11,880 nt of DNA from CAZGSG01 sp964528095. GTDB lineage: Bacteria; Bacteroidota; Bacteroidia; Chitinophagales; Chitinophagaceae. Under the pieces are notes generated by a model. That model worked only from the letters and a program-made list of their open reading frames with translations, had not been told where the DNA came from and did not search any database. Shown one piece after another: positions 1 through 8,211 of the stretch. A program made the translations under genes and the position numbers. Location: assembly GCA_964528095.1 (NCBI GenBank), contig CAZGSG010000179.1, positions 1 to 11,880 on the forward strand, written 5' to 3'. Numbering within the stretch: the stretch's first letter is position 1; every line of letters starts with the position of its first letter.

Positions 1-276
1 AAACAGACTTGGCTGATTATGGAATGCATGGTTATTTGCAGGAGTAAGATAGCCCAGGTCAGTTGCCCAACCGAACCAACAGGGCGCTCCCCACATATTG
101 GAATAACGGTCCTGGGGAGTACGATACACCGCATTCAAACCCATTTGAAGGTCCTGTTCTGTTTTATAAAAATTGCCTGGAGTAAGAAAGGTCCTTGGGT
201 CTTCTTCAAGAAAACTTTTTTTACATGCCATTCCTGAAAGGCAGAGGATGATGAGTATATAGCTGGATATTTTCAT
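1..276 (-). CDS. SusD/RagB-family outer-membrane lipoprotein, N-terminal part (runs off left edge)
   Basis: This is the first 92 codons of a SusD-type nutrient-binding lipoprotein, the surface-exposed lid that captures glycans for the SusC transporter. The ATG at 274-276 starts a short hydrophobic signal peptide (MKISSYILIILCLSGMAC), with Cys18 as the likely lipidated residue. It is followed directly by CKKSFLEEDP, the typical SusD opening, and then by TPGNFYKTEQDLQMGLNAVY, which matches the N-terminal helical region of the RagB/SusD family. The frame stays open to base 1, so the rest of the gene lies outside the window. It starts only 26 bp after the SusC stop and has no clear Shine-Dalgarno sequence, as is usual in this phylum, so it is almost certainly co-transcribed with susC. 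The -3 residue of the lipobox is Gly, which is less common, but the family match is strong. Confidence 0.95.
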   Translation of the reverse strand, partial: MKISSYILIILCLSGMACKKSFLEEDPRTFLTPGNFYKTEQDLQMGLNAVYRTPQDRYSNMWGAPCWFGWATDLGYLTPANNHAFHNQPSLF

Positions 277-302
277 TATAAATAGTATTAGTTGTTATTG
301 CT

Positions 303-3300
303 TTAGAATCCTAGGTTAAGACCGATAATAAAAGTGCGGGTGATCGGGTAAGGAGCAGCACGCGATGTATTGCCATAGTCGTTATCCTCAGGATCCATTC
401 CTGAATACCCGCTAATGGTGAACAGGTTCAAGCCAGATGCATAGACACGGAAATTGGTGCTTTTAAATTTGCGGGTAACGCTGGGAGGAAAAGTATATCC
501 CAGTGTCAGGCTTCTGAGTTTGATAAAATCCGCTTTCTCCAAAAATTCTGTGGAAGCCATGCTCGATCTGTTTGAATAACCAATGGCCGCACGGGGATAT
601 TTATCAGACGGGTTCTGAGGTGTCCATCTTTCCAGTATTTCCTTACGATGATTATCATAACCATCGCCTGCCAGCAGTTTGTAATTAAGTCCGTTATAAA
701 TAGTACGTCCTTTTTCAAAAGTGGTAAATACGTTCAGATCAAACCCTTTATAACTTAATTCATTGGTCAGTGATCCAAAGAAATCAGGCGTCAGGTTGCC
801 ATGAAAAGCACGGTCATTGTTGTTGATCTTATAATCACCATTGAGGTCCCTGTAACGAACATCTCCGGGACGTGCAAGGTATTTAGCCGCTTCTACCGCA
901 TCTTTTTCCTGCCAGATACCTATCTTTTCGATCATATACCGTGCGCCGATGCCTATGGGTTGTCCTACCCAATCAGATGTTCCGATCTGCAAAGTGCCAT
1001 CACCCAATGAGGTGAGTTCGTTTTTATTGCCCGAAAGATTCAGTGTAGCATTCCATTTAAAATCCTTATTCATGATCACACCTTTCAATGCAAGTTCCAT
1101 TCCCTTGTTTCTAAGTGTTCCCATATTAGCCCATCCGGTTTGAAAACCTGAAACATCAAGTATAGGCAACTGGCGTATAAGATCAGAGGTGTTCTTAATA
1201 TAATAATCAAAGGTTACATTCAACCGGCGGTTGAATAATCCAAAGTCAAGACCAAGGTCAAACTGTTTAGTGGTTTCCCATTTCAGATCATCATACGCTA
1301 ACTGACTAGGATAATAACCGGGAGCTTCTACACCACCCCAGTTAAAAGATGCTGATGACATGCGGGCCTGCGTAGCATATACTCCAAGTGCATTTGCATT
1401 ACCTGCAAGACCATAGCTGGCCCTGATCTTCAGGTCATCAAACAGATTCAGATCGCGTACAAAGTCTTCTTCCGAAGCTTTCCATGCACCCGCTACGCTG
1501 GGAAAGAAACCCCATTTATTCTTGGAACCGAAACGTGAAGATCCATCTGCACGGAAATTAGCAGTTACGATATACTTTTTATTAAATGTATATACTGCAC
1601 GACCGATATAAGAATTCATTGACCAGATCTGCAGGTCTGATGAAGACTTGCGGGCCTGTCCTGAAGAAGCGCCCAGGTTCCAGGTACCATAAATATCGAA
1701 AGGAAAACCGGATGCAGAAGCTCTTACGCTCTCCCAGCGGTTTTGCTGTGCAGAAAAACCCGCAACCGCATCTACCTGGTGCAACTGGCCGAATTGTTTA
1801 TTAAAGGAAAGCACGGTCTCGCTGATCCAGTTATAATTCACATTGTTGGTTACGCTTGCAAAGCCATTGGCCACACGCCCGCTTTCTTCATGATTGGCAG
1901 AAAGGCTGATAGGCACATAAAAATTTTCTTTCCAGCTATCGATCTCACCAGAGAGCTGCGTTTTGATCCGCAGACCTGGAAGGATTTTATATTCCAGTCC
2001 CAGGGAACTGGTAATAACAGGTTCTACATAGCGGTTGTCGATTAGTTCTGTATAAGCGACGGGGTTGGCCCACGGTGTATTACCCACACTGATCAGCATA
2101 GTATAAAATTGACCATTGCTCTGTCTGATCGGCGCCAGCGGATTACCAATAGTGGTTGGATAAAGTACGCTGGGTCCGGTCACTCCCCTGCCTGTCAGCA
2201 TACTAAGGTTGGTATTACTGGAAAGAGTTAGTTTACTACCAATCTTCTGCAGAATGTTAGCACGAAGACTACCACGCAAATAATCGGAATTGTTTATCAC
2301 TCCTTTTTCATTGTATAAATTACCGCTTACAAGCACACGGGTATTTTCTGATCCACCGCTAAAAGCCAACTGAATGTTTTGCGTTACACGCCCTGTTCCT
2401 GTTACCTCGTCAAACCAGTTTGTATATTGTTTGTTTTGCAGGGCAAGTTGTTCTTCGGGTCTGAAAACAGCAACCCCACCATTAACATTATCATTTTTAT
2501 ACGCTTCTCTTCGCAGATCGGCCAGTTGTGCACCGTCAAGAAACTCGATAGGGTTTGCAAATGATTTGAAGCCGTTGAAGATGTTTACATCAAAGCTGGA
2601 TTTGCCGGCCTTTCCTGTTTTTGTGGTGATCAATATCACGCCATTGGCAGCGCGGGCTCCATAAATAGCTATGGACGATGCATCTTTTAATACGGATACA
2701 GATTCAATATCATTCGGATTGATGGCGTTTACGCCGCCACCAGAAGCAATCGGAAATCCATCTACAATAAACAAAGGCGCATTACCTGAGAAGGAATTAT
2801 TTCCGCGCAATGACAGGAGTACACCAGCGCCGGGGTTTCTATCACTCTGCTTTGACCACAACCCAGGCACATTGCCCTGAAGCGCCTGATCAAGATTTGC
2901 AGCAGACATCTTGGTGAGATCTTTCGCGCTTACCTGTGTTACTGACCCGGTAAGATCTGACCGTCGTACCGTGCCATAACCAACCACTACCACATCACTC
3001 ATACTTGTAGCAGCAGATTGTAATGAAACCGATAGGTCTGTTTGATTTCCTACGCGGATTTCGATGGCATCATATCCTACAGAACTAATAACAAGCGTAT
3101 CCAATGCAGTTGCCTGGATGGAAAAATCACCCTTGCTATCGGAAGAAGTGCCAACGCCCGTGCCTTTAACCTGAATGGATGCGCCCGGCACTGGTTCGTT
3201 ATTGGAACCGGTCACTTTTCCATGAATAAGTTTTGCAGAGCCCTGGCTAAAAGAAAAGAGGCTGGATAAAAGAAAACAGAGAATTAGTTGAGGTATCAGA

Positions 3301-3341
3301 GCGGCGCTTGTTAGCCGTTTGATGTAAGCGCAATTTTTCAT
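303..3341 (-). CDS. SusC/RagA-family TonB-linked outer-membrane transporter
   Basis: This is a TonB-dependent outer-membrane transporter that should form a pair with the adjacent SusD lipoprotein and import oligosaccharides using TonB energy. Counting from the ATG at 3341 (1012 aa), it has a signal peptide (about 1-34), a carboxypeptidase-D-regulatory-like domain (about 39-107, with GKVTGSNNEPVPGASIQVKG), a SusC-type linker DVVVVGYGTVRRSDLTGSV, and a plug domain (about 125-245, with LKDASSIAIYGARAANGVIL). A long beta-barrel follows, ending in the aromatic C-terminus GLNLGF. Late family motifs include RWTPQNPSDKYPRA and YASGLNLFTISGYSG. The frame could also begin at a TTG two codons earlier (3347), but the ATG at 3341 is preferred. 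There is no N-terminal STN signalling domain, so regulation through a FecR/ECF sigma pair is not indicated. The length is typical for the family. Confidence 0.97.
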   Translation of the reverse strand: MKNCAYIKRLTSAALIPQLILCFLLSSLFSFSQGSAKLIHGKVTGSNNEPVPGASIQVKGTGVGTSSDSKGDFSIQATALDTLVISSVGYDAIEIRVGNQTDLSVSLQSAATSMSDVVVVGYGTVRRSDLTGSVTQVSAKDLTKMSAANLDQALQGNVPGLWSKQSDRNPGAGVLLSLRGNNSFSGNAPLFIVDGFPIASGGGVNAINPNDIESVSVLKDASSIAIYGARAANGVILITTKTGKAGKSSFDVNIFNGFKSFANPIEFLDGAQLADLRREAYKNDNVNGGVAVFRPEEQLALQNKQYTNWFDEVTGTGRVTQNIQLAFSGGSENTRVLVSGNLYNEKGVINNSDYLRGSLRANILQKIGSKLTLSSNTNLSMLTGRGVTGPSVLYPTTIGNPLAPIRQSNGQFYTMLISVGNTPWANPVAYTELIDNRYVEPVITSSLGLEYKILPGLRIKTQLSGEIDSWKENFYVPISLSANHEESGRVANGFASVTNNVNYNWISETVLSFNKQFGQLHQVDAVAGFSAQQNRWESVRASASGFPFDIYGTWNLGASSGQARKSSSDLQIWSMNSYIGRAVYTFNKKYIVTANFRADGSSRFGSKNKWGFFPSVAGAWKASEEDFVRDLNLFDDLKIRASYGLAGNANALGVYATQARMSSASFNWGGVEAPGYYPSQLAYDDLKWETTKQFDLGLDFGLFNRRLNVTFDYYIKNTSDLIRQLPILDVSGFQTGWANMGTLRNKGMELALKGVIMNKDFKWNATLNLSGNKNELTSLGDGTLQIGTSDWVGQPIGIGARYMIEKIGIWQEKDAVEAAKYLARPGDVRYRDLNGDYKINNNDRAFHGNLTPDFFGSLTNELSYKGFDLNVFTTFEKGRTIYNGLNYKLLAGDGYDNHRKEILERWTPQNPSDKYPRAAIGYSNRSSMASTEFLEKADFIKLRSLTLGYTFPPSVTRKFKSTNFRVYASGLNLFTISGYSGMDPEDNDYGNTSRAAPYPITRTFIIGLNLGF

Positions 3342-3378
3342 ATGCAAGTTAATTAAGTTGAAAAAAACGTTCGGAAGT

Positions 3379-3386
3379 CAAATGTA
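3379..3386 (-). promoter_or_regulatory. Candidate Bacteroidota -7 promoter element upstream of susC
   Basis: On the minus strand this reads TACATTTG, an exact match to the Bacteroidota -7 consensus TAnnTTTG. It ends 37 bp upstream of the chosen susC start, inside the 75-bp gap after the DUF5107-TPR gene. I do not see a convincing -33 TTTG box at the usual distance; the upstream sequence is simply AT-rich. It could give susCD its own transcript in addition to read-through from the upstream gene. A chance 6-base match in AT-rich DNA is possible. Confidence 0.5.
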
Positions 3387-3416
3387 TTTTTATTCAGTAT
3401 TACTATTAATGGATAA

Positions 3417-6400
3417 TCACAGGGATTCAATGGATTTTTTTACGGTCGTGTTTGAAATTGATATATTAACGGCTTGCAGTAAGCTGATCATTCCTTTATG
3501 CGTAAGTGCTCCCTGGTGATTACAATCGAGTTGCAACACGCTATCGAAAAAATTATTCAGCTTATCGGTACTTTCAATTCCCCGTCCCAGATTACCCAGG
3601 GCAACCAGGTACAAACAATGTATCTTATTACGGAGGTTTAAGTCTACATCAAATACAAGCAACTCCGGGAGCGAAACTGCGAAATAATCAATACTGATAT
3701 TGTCGTTCATATGTAATTCTCCAAAACGGACCAGCCTGTTCAGCAAGGTTTCGGCTTTTGACGGGTCACCCAACTGAAGCCAGGCAAGACACTGGTATAA
3801 GATCTTATCGGGCTGCGGATCATTATAAAAAATAGCCTGCACGGGTTCATTGATCCCTTTGGTGGCAAGCTGGAAGTAATTGAACGCAGCAGCAGCATCG
3901 CCCATTCGCTTATATACAAGGCCTTTTAAATAATGGATATCGTTTTCCTGTGTACCCCATAGTTTCCCTTCGCCCAGGTTAGATGGATAATCTTCTGCTT
4001 CGGTCAGCAATTGCAGGGCTTTGGTATAATAGTTCTTTTCAATCGCCTGTTTGGCCAGCTCTATGTGACAGATCAGGTATTGATTCACTACTTTTCCTTC
4101 TCCGCCTTCCCAGGGATGAAATTTATATGCGGCAATAAGCGTTCTTGCTTTCTGGTATTTTCCCATTTGATTGCAAAGCGTCACTCTTTCCAGGTACAGA
4201 TCATCCCGCGATTCTACCAATGACAAATGTTTTTCCAAAAACTCCAGTCGTTGCGCATGCGGTTTGTTCAATCGTTTGTATAGCTGATCTAATTCCATTA
4301 ATATCCGTGCATCATCCCGGTCAAGTGCAAAGGCCTTCTCAAGCGAAGCGAGCGCTTTTGCAGGATCATTCAGTTTGTTGTAATAGGCCAGGGAAAGATT
4401 ACGATGAACAGTGGGATACTGATTGTTGACCTGTACAGAACGTTCCCAGCATTCAATAGCATCTGTATATTGTCGTTTATCATACCAGAAATTACCCAGG
4501 TAATACGGCGCCTTCGCGTCCTGTGGGTATGATTTCATGGCAGCCTGCAACACCAGCACATCCTCAATGCGGTTAGGGAAACAATAGGCGGGATCCAGGG
4601 ATGCCGCTTTTGTATAATAATTTTTTTCCTGTTCTGTTTGTCCCAACCTGCCCGCCAGCCATCCCAAATAATAATATACCATTGGGTACTGGGCTGTACT
4701 ATCTTCCAGGTGTACCTGAAATAATGAAACCGCTTCTTCATACAAACCTGCATGTACATAATCAAAGGCATATTCAATAAAATTATGCACCCAGTTGCGG
4801 CTTAGTTTTCTTAATTCATCCAGGGTCGCGGCAGCCGTAGCTTCATCGTTATCTTTTAACAACAGGTGTTTTTCGAAAAGGCAGCCAAAGTTGAAGGGAT
4901 CGATCGTCAACGATGCGTCGATCAGCGCAAGGGCTTCTTTCTTTTTTCCCTGCTTTCGCAGGATAAATACGTTGGCATGTCTTGCCGTATGGCTATGATT
5001 ATTTTTTACAATTGATTGGCCGATCAGTTCCTCTGCATTTTCAAATTCATTTTTTTTACAGGCAAGCCTGGCCAGGTTCAGGTATCCTGCATGCTGCCAG
5101 GCATCGTTCCATACACTTTTATAAAATGCATCGAATGCTTCTTCCGTTTTATCCTGTAATGAAAGCGCCCATCCAAGATTATAATACACCTCACCATCAT
5201 AAGGATTGGGATTGCGCTGTGTTAATGTGGCGATCGCCTTCCTGAAATAAGCTATCGATCTTGCAAACTGTCCCTGCCGCAGGTACCAACGCCCAAGGGC
5301 ATTGTTATTGCGAATATCTTTAGGATCCCGGCGAAGCGCTTCTTCATAATAATCACAGGCATTGTAAGTAGCATGCCGGTATTGTTCCAGGTGCAATCCT
5401 GTCAGAAATAATTGCTCCGTAGTTTCAACTTCCTCAGGCCGTTTTGCCGCCTGTGCCGGTGATGGGATCTCCTGTTCTTCATATTTTTCCTGCTGATAAC
5501 TCACCAGTACTTTACCAGTGACAAGGTCAGTAACAATTACTTTTACCTGAGTGGGCTGTAGTGGTTCTGCAACCGCGATTGTACGGAGGTATGGTGTTTC
5601 CGGTGACGAAGCGATATTGTCGGTGAAGAGTTCAAGATCATTCTGAAGAATTCTGATTCCAAGTTGCGGATAAACCATCGTCACATATAATCTCAGATCT
5701 ATCGCCGTACCGCTTATTTCTATATTTACCACCGCTTCTTTGGTAGCGTTTTTTACAGCACCCACTTCCCTGTATGGCATGAAGTATTGAACAAAGCTTT
5801 TTTCTTCAAATGGCTGCAGCCAGGAAAAATCCGGCTGATTATCGGTATAAACACCGGTCATTAATTCAATATAAGGTCCGTCTTCGTCAGTAAGATTTCT
5901 GTCCCAGGCCTGGCCGAAAGCGCCATAACCCCAGGTCCATTGTTTTTTTCCCGGAGAAATATGATGATCTGCCACGTGCAGCAATCCACCCTGGCTATCA
6001 TGTTCATACCCGCCGATGAAATTATATTTCGATGTAATGGCCATATAAGAAGTGGGCACCGGGATATTTTTATACCTGGAAATATCAGTACCCGGCGAAT
6101 AGTCTACTTTATAATAAACGCCATTAGCCACGGGGAAAGAAGATACATCCCGCTTACCATGATCAAAAACGGCATATACATCGGGTGGAAAAACGGACTG
6201 ATAATGATCATTTACTTTTACAGCGGGATTGGCCCACCATAAAAATGTTTGTGGAAAAGGCGTGCGGTTATATAATTTCCCCCTGATCTCTATATATGCT
6301 TTGCCCGGGTAAAGAGTAAATCCTGCCATACCCTTTGTTCTGAACATCCGTTCTACTTCATTTACCCATACTGTTTTACTCCCGTCCTCATTTTCCTTAA

Positions 6401-6803
6401 TGGTATAATCTACCGGTTCAAAAGTGGAAGGCCGGTGGTGCTGTGGCCAGTTGAATTCAATACCGCCGGAGATCCAGGGACCGGTAAGTCCCACCAATGC
6501 AGGCTTGATCACCTGGTTATAATAAATAAAATGCCGTTGTTTTACTTTGTCATAGGCCATCTGGATCCTTCCTCCCAGTTCCGGAAGTATCATCAGTTTT
6601 ATATATTCATTTTCCAGGAATATAGCGCGGTATGTTTTGTCGACTTTTTCATCATAGATCTTTTCTACTACTGCGTGCGGATACACTACACCACTGCTAC
6701 CCTGGTATACTCTTCTCTCCAGGAACATCGGATTTTTCTCAGGCTGGCCGATAGGGTAAGTTGGGATCACAAAATCTTCTTCCCAAACACTGACTTTACT
6801 CAT
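3417..6803 (-). CDS. DUF5107 domain protein with C-terminal TPR repeats
   Basis: This is a 1128-aa protein with no signal peptide or membrane segment, so probably cytoplasmic. Residues about 30-345 match the DUF5107 type, a galactose-mutarotase-like beta-sandwich. Typical stretches are LPELGGRIQMAYDK (about 73-86), ISGGIEFNWPQHHRPSTFEP (about 111-130), WWANPAVKVNDHYQSVFPPD (about 189-208) and a region with DRNLTDEDGPYIELMTGVYT (about 301-320). A second beta-rich segment (about 350-440) precedes a run of TPR-type helix pairs (about 460-1000), for example NNALGRWYLRQGQFARSIAY and EVYYNLGWALSLQDKTEEAF. DUF5107-TPR proteins occur near carbohydrate-utilisation genes, but I know of no established reaction. 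A role in handling or sensing an imported sugar is inference. The start is the ATG at 6801-6803. The gene is divergent from an AraC regulator and lies 75 bp upstream of susC on the same strand, so it may lead the susCD operon. Confidence 0.9.
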   Translation of the reverse strand: MSKVSVWEEDFVIPTYPIGQPEKNPMFLERRVYQGSSGVVYPHAVVEKIYDEKVDKTYRAIFLENEYIKLMILPELGGRIQMAYDKVKQRHFIYYNQVIKPALVGLTGPWISGGIEFNWPQHHRPSTFEPVDYTIKENEDGSKTVWVNEVERMFRTKGMAGFTLYPGKAYIEIRGKLYNRTPFPQTFLWWANPAVKVNDHYQSVFPPDVYAVFDHGKRDVSSFPVANGVYYKVDYSPGTDISRYKNIPVPTSYMAITSKYNFIGGYEHDSQGGLLHVADHHISPGKKQWTWGYGAFGQAWDRNLTDEDGPYIELMTGVYTDNQPDFSWLQPFEEKSFVQYFMPYREVGAVKNATKEAVVNIEISGTAIDLRLYVTMVYPQLGIRILQNDLELFTDNIASSPETPYLRTIAVAEPLQPTQVKVIVTDLVTGKVLVSYQQEKYEEQEIPSPAQAAKRPEEVETTEQLFLTGLHLEQYRHATYNACDYYEEALRRDPKDIRNNNALGRWYLRQGQFARSIAYFRKAIATLTQRNPNPYDGEVYYNLGWALSLQDKTEEAFDAFYKSVWNDAWQHAGYLNLARLACKKNEFENAEELIGQSIVKNNHSHTARHANVFILRKQGKKKEALALIDASLTIDPFNFGCLFEKHLLLKDNDEATAAATLDELRKLSRNWVHNFIEYAFDYVHAGLYEEAVSLFQVHLEDSTAQYPMVYYYLGWLAGRLGQTEQEKNYYTKAASLDPAYCFPNRIEDVLVLQAAMKSYPQDAKAPYYLGNFWYDKRQYTDAIECWERSVQVNNQYPTVHRNLSLAYYNKLNDPAKALASLEKAFALDRDDARILMELDQLYKRLNKPHAQRLEFLEKHLSLVESRDDLYLERVTLCNQMGKYQKARTLIAAYKFHPWEGGEGKVVNQYLICHIELAKQAIEKNYYTKALQLLTEAEDYPSNLGEGKLWGTQENDIHYLKGLVYKRMGDAAAAFNYFQLATKGINEPVQAIFYNDPQPDKILYQCLAWLQLGDPSKAETLLNRLVRFGELHMNDNISIDYFAVSLPELLVFDVDLNLRNKIHCLYLVALGNLGRGIESTDKLNNFFDSVLQLDCNHQGALTHKGMISLLQAVNISISNTTVKKSIESL

Positions 6804-6916
6804 TATATAGGTTGGTTTAATTGAAACAGAATTTCAAAGTACGATCACTTATATTTATTTAGGATGGAGGAAATTGTTGATTTGATGGATTTTTTTACTA
6901 TCATTGGTAAGTGAAC
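6804..6916. promoter_or_regulatory. Divergent promoter region between the DUF5107-TPR gene and the AraC regulator
   Basis: This 113-bp AT-rich gap must hold the outward promoters of the two divergent genes. On the minus strand TACTTTG at 6835-6841 resembles the -7 box TAnnTTTG but is one base short in the spacer, and it lies 32 bp upstream of the DUF5107 start. On the plus strand TTGATTTG (6878-6885) is a second near-match. Neither is an exact consensus. The position makes this the natural place for operators of the adjacent AraC-type regulator, but I cannot identify a clear repeated operator. Confidence 0.4.
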
Positions 6917-7810
6917 ATGCAAGAGACAATTAAAAAGAAAGAGGGTTTCCAGGGACAGAAAGCAGTTGTGATCCCCAGGAAGATCATCTCGCAGAAATGC
7001 GTTAAAAATGATATTATCAGCACTCTCCATATCACCGATATTGGATACTATCCAAAGGCGAAATATCATTATAGAGAGCGGCCACATGGCGCTGATCAGC
7101 ATATCCTGATCTATTGTTATAAAGGAGAAGGCCGTGTACGGGTAAAAACAACAGATTACCGCATAGAAGCCGGAGATTTTATTGTAATCCCGATCAGGAC
7201 GGCGCATGTATATGAGGCGGACGAAATTAATCCATGGACTATTTACTGGGTGCATTTTAAAGGCAGCATCTCCAATTCAATACTCGCCCTGCTGGAAAAA
7301 CAAGCCGGTGGTCATAAAGGTATTATCAGGAACAATGAACATATCTTCAGCCTTTTCAATGAAATGTATAATCAATTGGAAAGAGGGTATAGTACGGATA
7401 ACCTGATGTATACCAATATGTGTCTCTGGCATTTTCTTACTTCTTTTATCTATAATGGTAATTTCAGTTCTTCAGTACAGTCAAATCATAAAGATGCGAC
7501 TGATCTTGCGATCGATTTCCTGGGTAAAAAAATAGACCAGGCACTTACACTGGAAGAGATTGCCCGGGAAGTCAATTTATCAGCATCCCATTTTTCTTAT
7601 ATATTCAAAAAGAAAACAGGCTTTTCGCCTATGGAATATTTCAATCACCTGAAAGTTCAGAAAGCCTGCCAGTACCTGCTTTTTACCACACTTCGAATAA
7701 AGGAAATAGCTCAGGAATTAGGCATAGATGATCCTTACTATTTCTCCCGGTTATTTACCAAAATAATGGGCATGGCCCCGAATGAATACAGGGAGAAGAA
7801 GATACATTGA
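6917..7810 (+). CDS. AraC-family transcriptional regulator with N-terminal cupin-like domain
   Basis: This is a sugar-responsive type of DNA-binding regulator of 297 aa. The N-terminal half is an AraC-type cupin (about 35-115), with ERPHGADQHILIYCYKGEGR, then EAGDFIVIPIRTAHVYEAD and PWTIYWVHFKG. The C-terminal part (about 193-295) carries the two helix-turn-helix motifs of the AraC/XylS fold: LTLEEIAREVNLSASHFSYI and IKEIAQELGIDDPYYFSRLF, closing with GMAPNEYREKK. An in-frame TAA lies immediately before a GTG at 6911, so the start can only be that GTG or the ATG at 6917; I chose the ATG. It is divergent from the DUF5107-TPR/susC/susD block, which it probably controls. The ligand cannot be read from the sequence, but a mono- or oligosaccharide is expected from family and context. 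Confidence 0.93.
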   Translation: MQETIKKKEGFQGQKAVVIPRKIISQKCVKNDIISTLHITDIGYYPKAKYHYRERPHGADQHILIYCYKGEGRVRVKTTDYRIEAGDFIVIPIRTAHVYEADEINPWTIYWVHFKGSISNSILALLEKQAGGHKGIIRNNEHIFSLFNEMYNQLERGYSTDNLMYTNMCLWHFLTSFIYNGNFSSSVQSNHKDATDLAIDFLGKKIDQALTLEEIAREVNLSASHFSYIFKKKTGFSPMEYFNHLKVQKACQYLLFTTLRIKEIAQELGIDDPYYFSRLFTKIMGMAPNEYREKKIH

Positions 7811-7839
7811 GGAATGATAAGCTATTTTTGATGATACCC

Positions 7840-7878
7840 ATACATCGGGGTCGGCTTCGCCAGACCCCGATGAGACCG
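7840..7878 (+). repeat. 39-nt hairpin repeat, copy 1
   Basis: This copy carries a perfect 10-bp stem, CATCGGGGTC (7843-7852) pairing with GACCCCGATG (7863-7872), with a further small GGC/GCC pairing inside. It matches the copy at 8153-8191 in 38 of 39 positions, in direct orientation, 313 bp apart. Weaker similarity continues a few bases beyond the 3' end. It lies 29 bp after the AraC stop codon and may act as a transcript-end structure, but it looks more like an interspersed repeat. Confidence 0.85.
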
Positions 7879-7968
7879 CACATGATTATCGAAAACAGTA
7901 ATACTATAAGAAAGTATCTGGTAGAACGAAGAATGTATTAAACATACTTAGGGTTAGACAGTGGCTAA

Positions 7969-8098
7969 GAATACTCTTTACAGCATTCAGACAAGGTCCC
8001 ATCGGGGTTTGGTGATAAACGACCTTTGATCCCAAATACTGTACAAAAGCCAACCCCGATGCATAAGGACACTACAACAATCAGGCAGAAGAGTATTC
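7969..8098. repeat. Nested inverted repeat (two pairs of 10-bp arms)
   Basis: The outer arms are GAATACTCTT (7969-7978) and AAGAGTATTC (8089-8098). The inner arms are CATCGGGGTT (8000-8009) and AACCCCGATG (8052-8061). Both pairs are perfect and share nearly the same centre (about 8030-8034). The inner arm shares its first eight bases with the flanking 39-nt hairpin repeats, so this may be a diverged, split version of the same element. Confidence 0.7.
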
Positions 8099-8152
8099 GA
8101 TACAATCCTCATTCATATGTAAACAAGAATGGCTTACTGTGGAAGATTCTTT

Positions 8153-8191
8153 ATACATCGGGGTCGGCTTCGCCAGACCCCGCTGAGACCG
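8153..8191 (+). repeat. 39-nt hairpin repeat, copy 2
   Basis: This is the second copy of the repeat at 7840-7878. The single difference (C at 8183 in place of A) breaks one base pair of the outer stem (8156-8165 with 8176-8185). It sits 20 bp beyond the stop codon of the minus-strand DUF3748-like gene. No T tract follows it in that gene's direction. Confidence 0.85.
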
Positions 8192-8211
8192 TCCCTGATC
8201 ATTAAGAATTA

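Larger units (their letters stand above)
7811..8211. other. Convergent intergenic region containing hairpin repeats, no gene seen
   Basis: This 401-bp stretch lies between the stop codons of the AraC regulator and the minus-strand DUF3748-like gene. I find no open frame worth calling. It holds two near-identical 39-nt hairpin repeats and a nested inverted repeat, listed separately. The 8-base core CATCGGGG occurs on the plus strand at 7843, 8000 and 8156, that is at intervals of 157 and 156 bp. Neither large hairpin is followed by a T tract in the sense of the gene it follows, so factor-independent termination is not well supported. Confidence 0.7.

Noticed and set aside
2374..2664. Plus-strand open frames inside the susC and DUF5107-TPR genes
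   Set aside because: They are antisense shadows of strongly supported coding sequence.
3342..3347. TTG start two codons upstream of the susC ATG
   Set aside because: An ATG followed by a normal signal peptide begins at 3341; the TTG adds only two residues and has no ribosome-binding support.
6845..7255. 136-residue open frame on the minus strand opposite the first AraC gene
   Set aside because: It lies opposite a well-supported gene, has no recognisable protein features and would start inside the AraC coding region.
7840..8191. CRISPR array
   Set aside because: Only two full hairpin copies occur, 313 bp apart, and there is no regular repeat-spacer pattern or cas gene.
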